5,476 nucleotides of DNA from Anaeromyxobacteraceae bacterium (GTDB lineage: Bacteria > Myxococcota > Myxococcia > Myxococcales > Anaeromyxobacteraceae): assembly GCA_027349605.1 (NCBI GenBank), contig DAIEMM010000100.1:1-5476 (forward strand). The letters run 5' to 3'. Shown here piece after piece: positions 4,737-5,476 of this stretch. Under the pieces are notes generated by a model that saw only the letters and a program-made list of their open reading frames with translations, made no database searches and was not told where the DNA came from. The stretch's first letter is position 1; every line of letters begins with the position of its first letter. A program made the translations under genes and the position numbers.

Positions 4737-5476
4737 TCAGTCCTCGTCCGCCTCCCCGGCAGGACCCTCGAGGAGCAGCCCCTGCACCTTCTCGGACCTC
4801 ACCCGCGCGCCCAGCCGGGCGATGGCCCTGGCCTTTCCGATCACGTTGCCGCGACCGGTGTCCAGCTTGCTTCGCGCCGCGTCGAAGCTCTCCTTGGCCT
4901 GGTCGATCCGCCTCCCCACCCCCTCGAGGTCCTCCACGAAGGCGGCCAGCTTCTCGAGCATCCTGCCGGCCTCCTCGGCGATCTCCTGGGCGTTGGCGTT
5001 CTGCTTCTCCGAGCGCCAGACGTGGCTGATGAGCTGGAGCGCGGCGAGCAGGGTGGTGGGGCTGCAGATCACGATGCGCTGGCGGAACGCCTCCTCGTAG
5101 AGCCCCGCCGCCCGGGAGATGGCCGCGTGGAAGGCCGCCTCGTTCGGGACGAAGAGCAGCACGATGTCGAGGGTCCGCTCCTGGACCACGTCCTGGTAGC
5201 TCTTCGCGGCGAGCCCCTTCACGTGCCCCCGGATCGACGCGAGGTGGGCGTCGAGCGCCGCCTCGCGCGCCTCCGCCGTGACGGCCCGCGAGGCCTCCAC
5301 GAAGGCCGTCAGCGAGCACTTGGCGTCCACCACCACGACCCGGTTGCCGGGGAGGTAGACGAGGGCGTCGGGCCGCTTGCGCCCGCCCTCGTCGTCGGTG
5401 TGGGAGAGCTGCAGGTCGTACTCGCGCCCCTCGGTGAGTCCCGCCGTCTCCAGCACGCGCTCCAGCACGAGCTCGC
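4737..5476 (-). CDS. rmuC: DNA recombination protein RmuC, N-terminus cut by window edge
   Basis: The frame is open from the right edge to the TGA at 4737-4739, giving the last 245 residues; the start lies outside. The fragment begins E-L-V-L-E-R-V-L-E, matching the conserved WGE-x-x-LE-x-VLE motif at the front of the RmuC core. RPDALVYLPGNRVVVVDAK (34-52) carries the acidic residues and lysine (D36, D50, K52) of the restriction-endonuclease-like fold proposed for the family. PNEAAF (110-115), then SPTTLLAALQLI and a downstream helical segment ending RGNVIGKARAIARLG, are also typical. RmuC limits certain recombination rearrangements in E. coli; its biochemical activity is not firmly known. 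The missing part should hold an N-terminal membrane anchor and coiled coil. The last residues are acidic (GEADED). It converges on the HTH-peptidase gene with a 22-bp gap. Confidence 0.95.
   Translation of the reverse strand, partial: ELVLERVLETAGLTEGREYDLQLSHTDDEGGRKRPDALVYLPGNRVVVVDAKCSLTAFVEASRAVTAEAREAALDAHLASIRGHVKGLAAKSYQDVVQERTLDIVLLFVPNEAAFHAAISRAAGLYEEAFRQRIVICSPTTLLAALQLISHVWRSEKQNANAQEIAEEAGRMLEKLAAFVEDLEGVGRRIDQAKESFDAARSKLDTGRGNVIGKARAIARLGARVRSEKVQGLLLEGPAGEADED

Noticed and set aside
4728..4738. GACG-GTG-CGTC hairpin between the convergent HTH-peptidase and rmuC genes as a terminator
   Set aside because: The stem is only 4 bp and there is no T-run on either strand.
5466..5468. 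GTG at 5468 (minus) as the start of RmuC
   Set aside because: The frame remains open to the window edge and the residues before it (E-L) continue the conserved RmuC core motif, so the gene is cut by the edge.
1..5476. RNA genes, CRISPR arrays, insertion sequences or phage genes
   Set aside because: No tRNA or rRNA sequence, regularly spaced repeats, transposase motifs or phage structural genes were seen. The M15 domain alone is not evidence of a prophage.

Overview
The window is a GC-rich stretch of bacterial chromosome carrying seven protein-coding genes. The two at the edges run off the window. The organism is very probably a Gram-negative (diderm) bacterium: there is a lipoprotein signal whose +2 residue favours the outer membrane, two other exported proteins, an RmuC homologue, and a close match to a sigma-54 (-24/-12) promoter. 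High GC, an adrenodoxin-reductase-type FprA and this kind of soluble histidine kinase point to a proteobacterium in the broad sense (beta- or former delta-proteobacterial). I cannot fix the genus from sequence alone.

Layout from left to right. Bases 1-818 (minus) hold the N-terminal 272 residues of an FprA/adrenodoxin-reductase-like FAD- and NADP-binding oxidoreductase. A 199-bp divergent spacer (819-1017) with inverted repeats follows. Bases 1018-1728 (plus) encode an exported Tyr/Trp-rich protein of unknown function. Its 3' end converges, 8 bp apart, on a tight three-gene minus-strand operon that reads from right to left: a soluble histidine kinase (2656-3753), an Ala/Pro-rich lipoprotein (2005-2646) and an 84-residue exported protein with a Cys pair (1737-1991). 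The spacings within this operon are 9 and 13 nt.

A 268-bp divergent regulatory region (3754-4021) separates the kinase operon from a plus-strand gene at 4022-4714. That gene encodes an unusual fusion of an N-terminal Xre/Cro-type helix-turn-helix to a C-terminal M15-type (VanY/D-Ala-D-Ala carboxypeptidase-like) zinc peptidase. All expected metal and catalytic residues are present and there is no signal peptide. In front of it lie a good Shine-Dalgarno site, a sigma-54 promoter matching 11 of 12 consensus positions and, about 100 bp further up, a cluster of GAAC/GTTC palindromic half-sites placed where an enhancer-binding protein or repressor would bind. Bases 4737-5476 (minus) encode the C-terminal part of RmuC.

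The part most worth following is the 3754-4714 module: a cytoplasmic DNA-binding protein fused to a peptidoglycan-peptidase fold, apparently sigma-54 dependent, divergent from a histidine kinase operon that also encodes two envelope proteins. A regulatory circuit linked to cell-wall state is a reasonable hypothesis, but it is inference. The flanking fprA and rmuC genes look like ordinary chromosomal genes. I see no RNA genes, insertion sequences, CRISPR arrays or phage structural genes.
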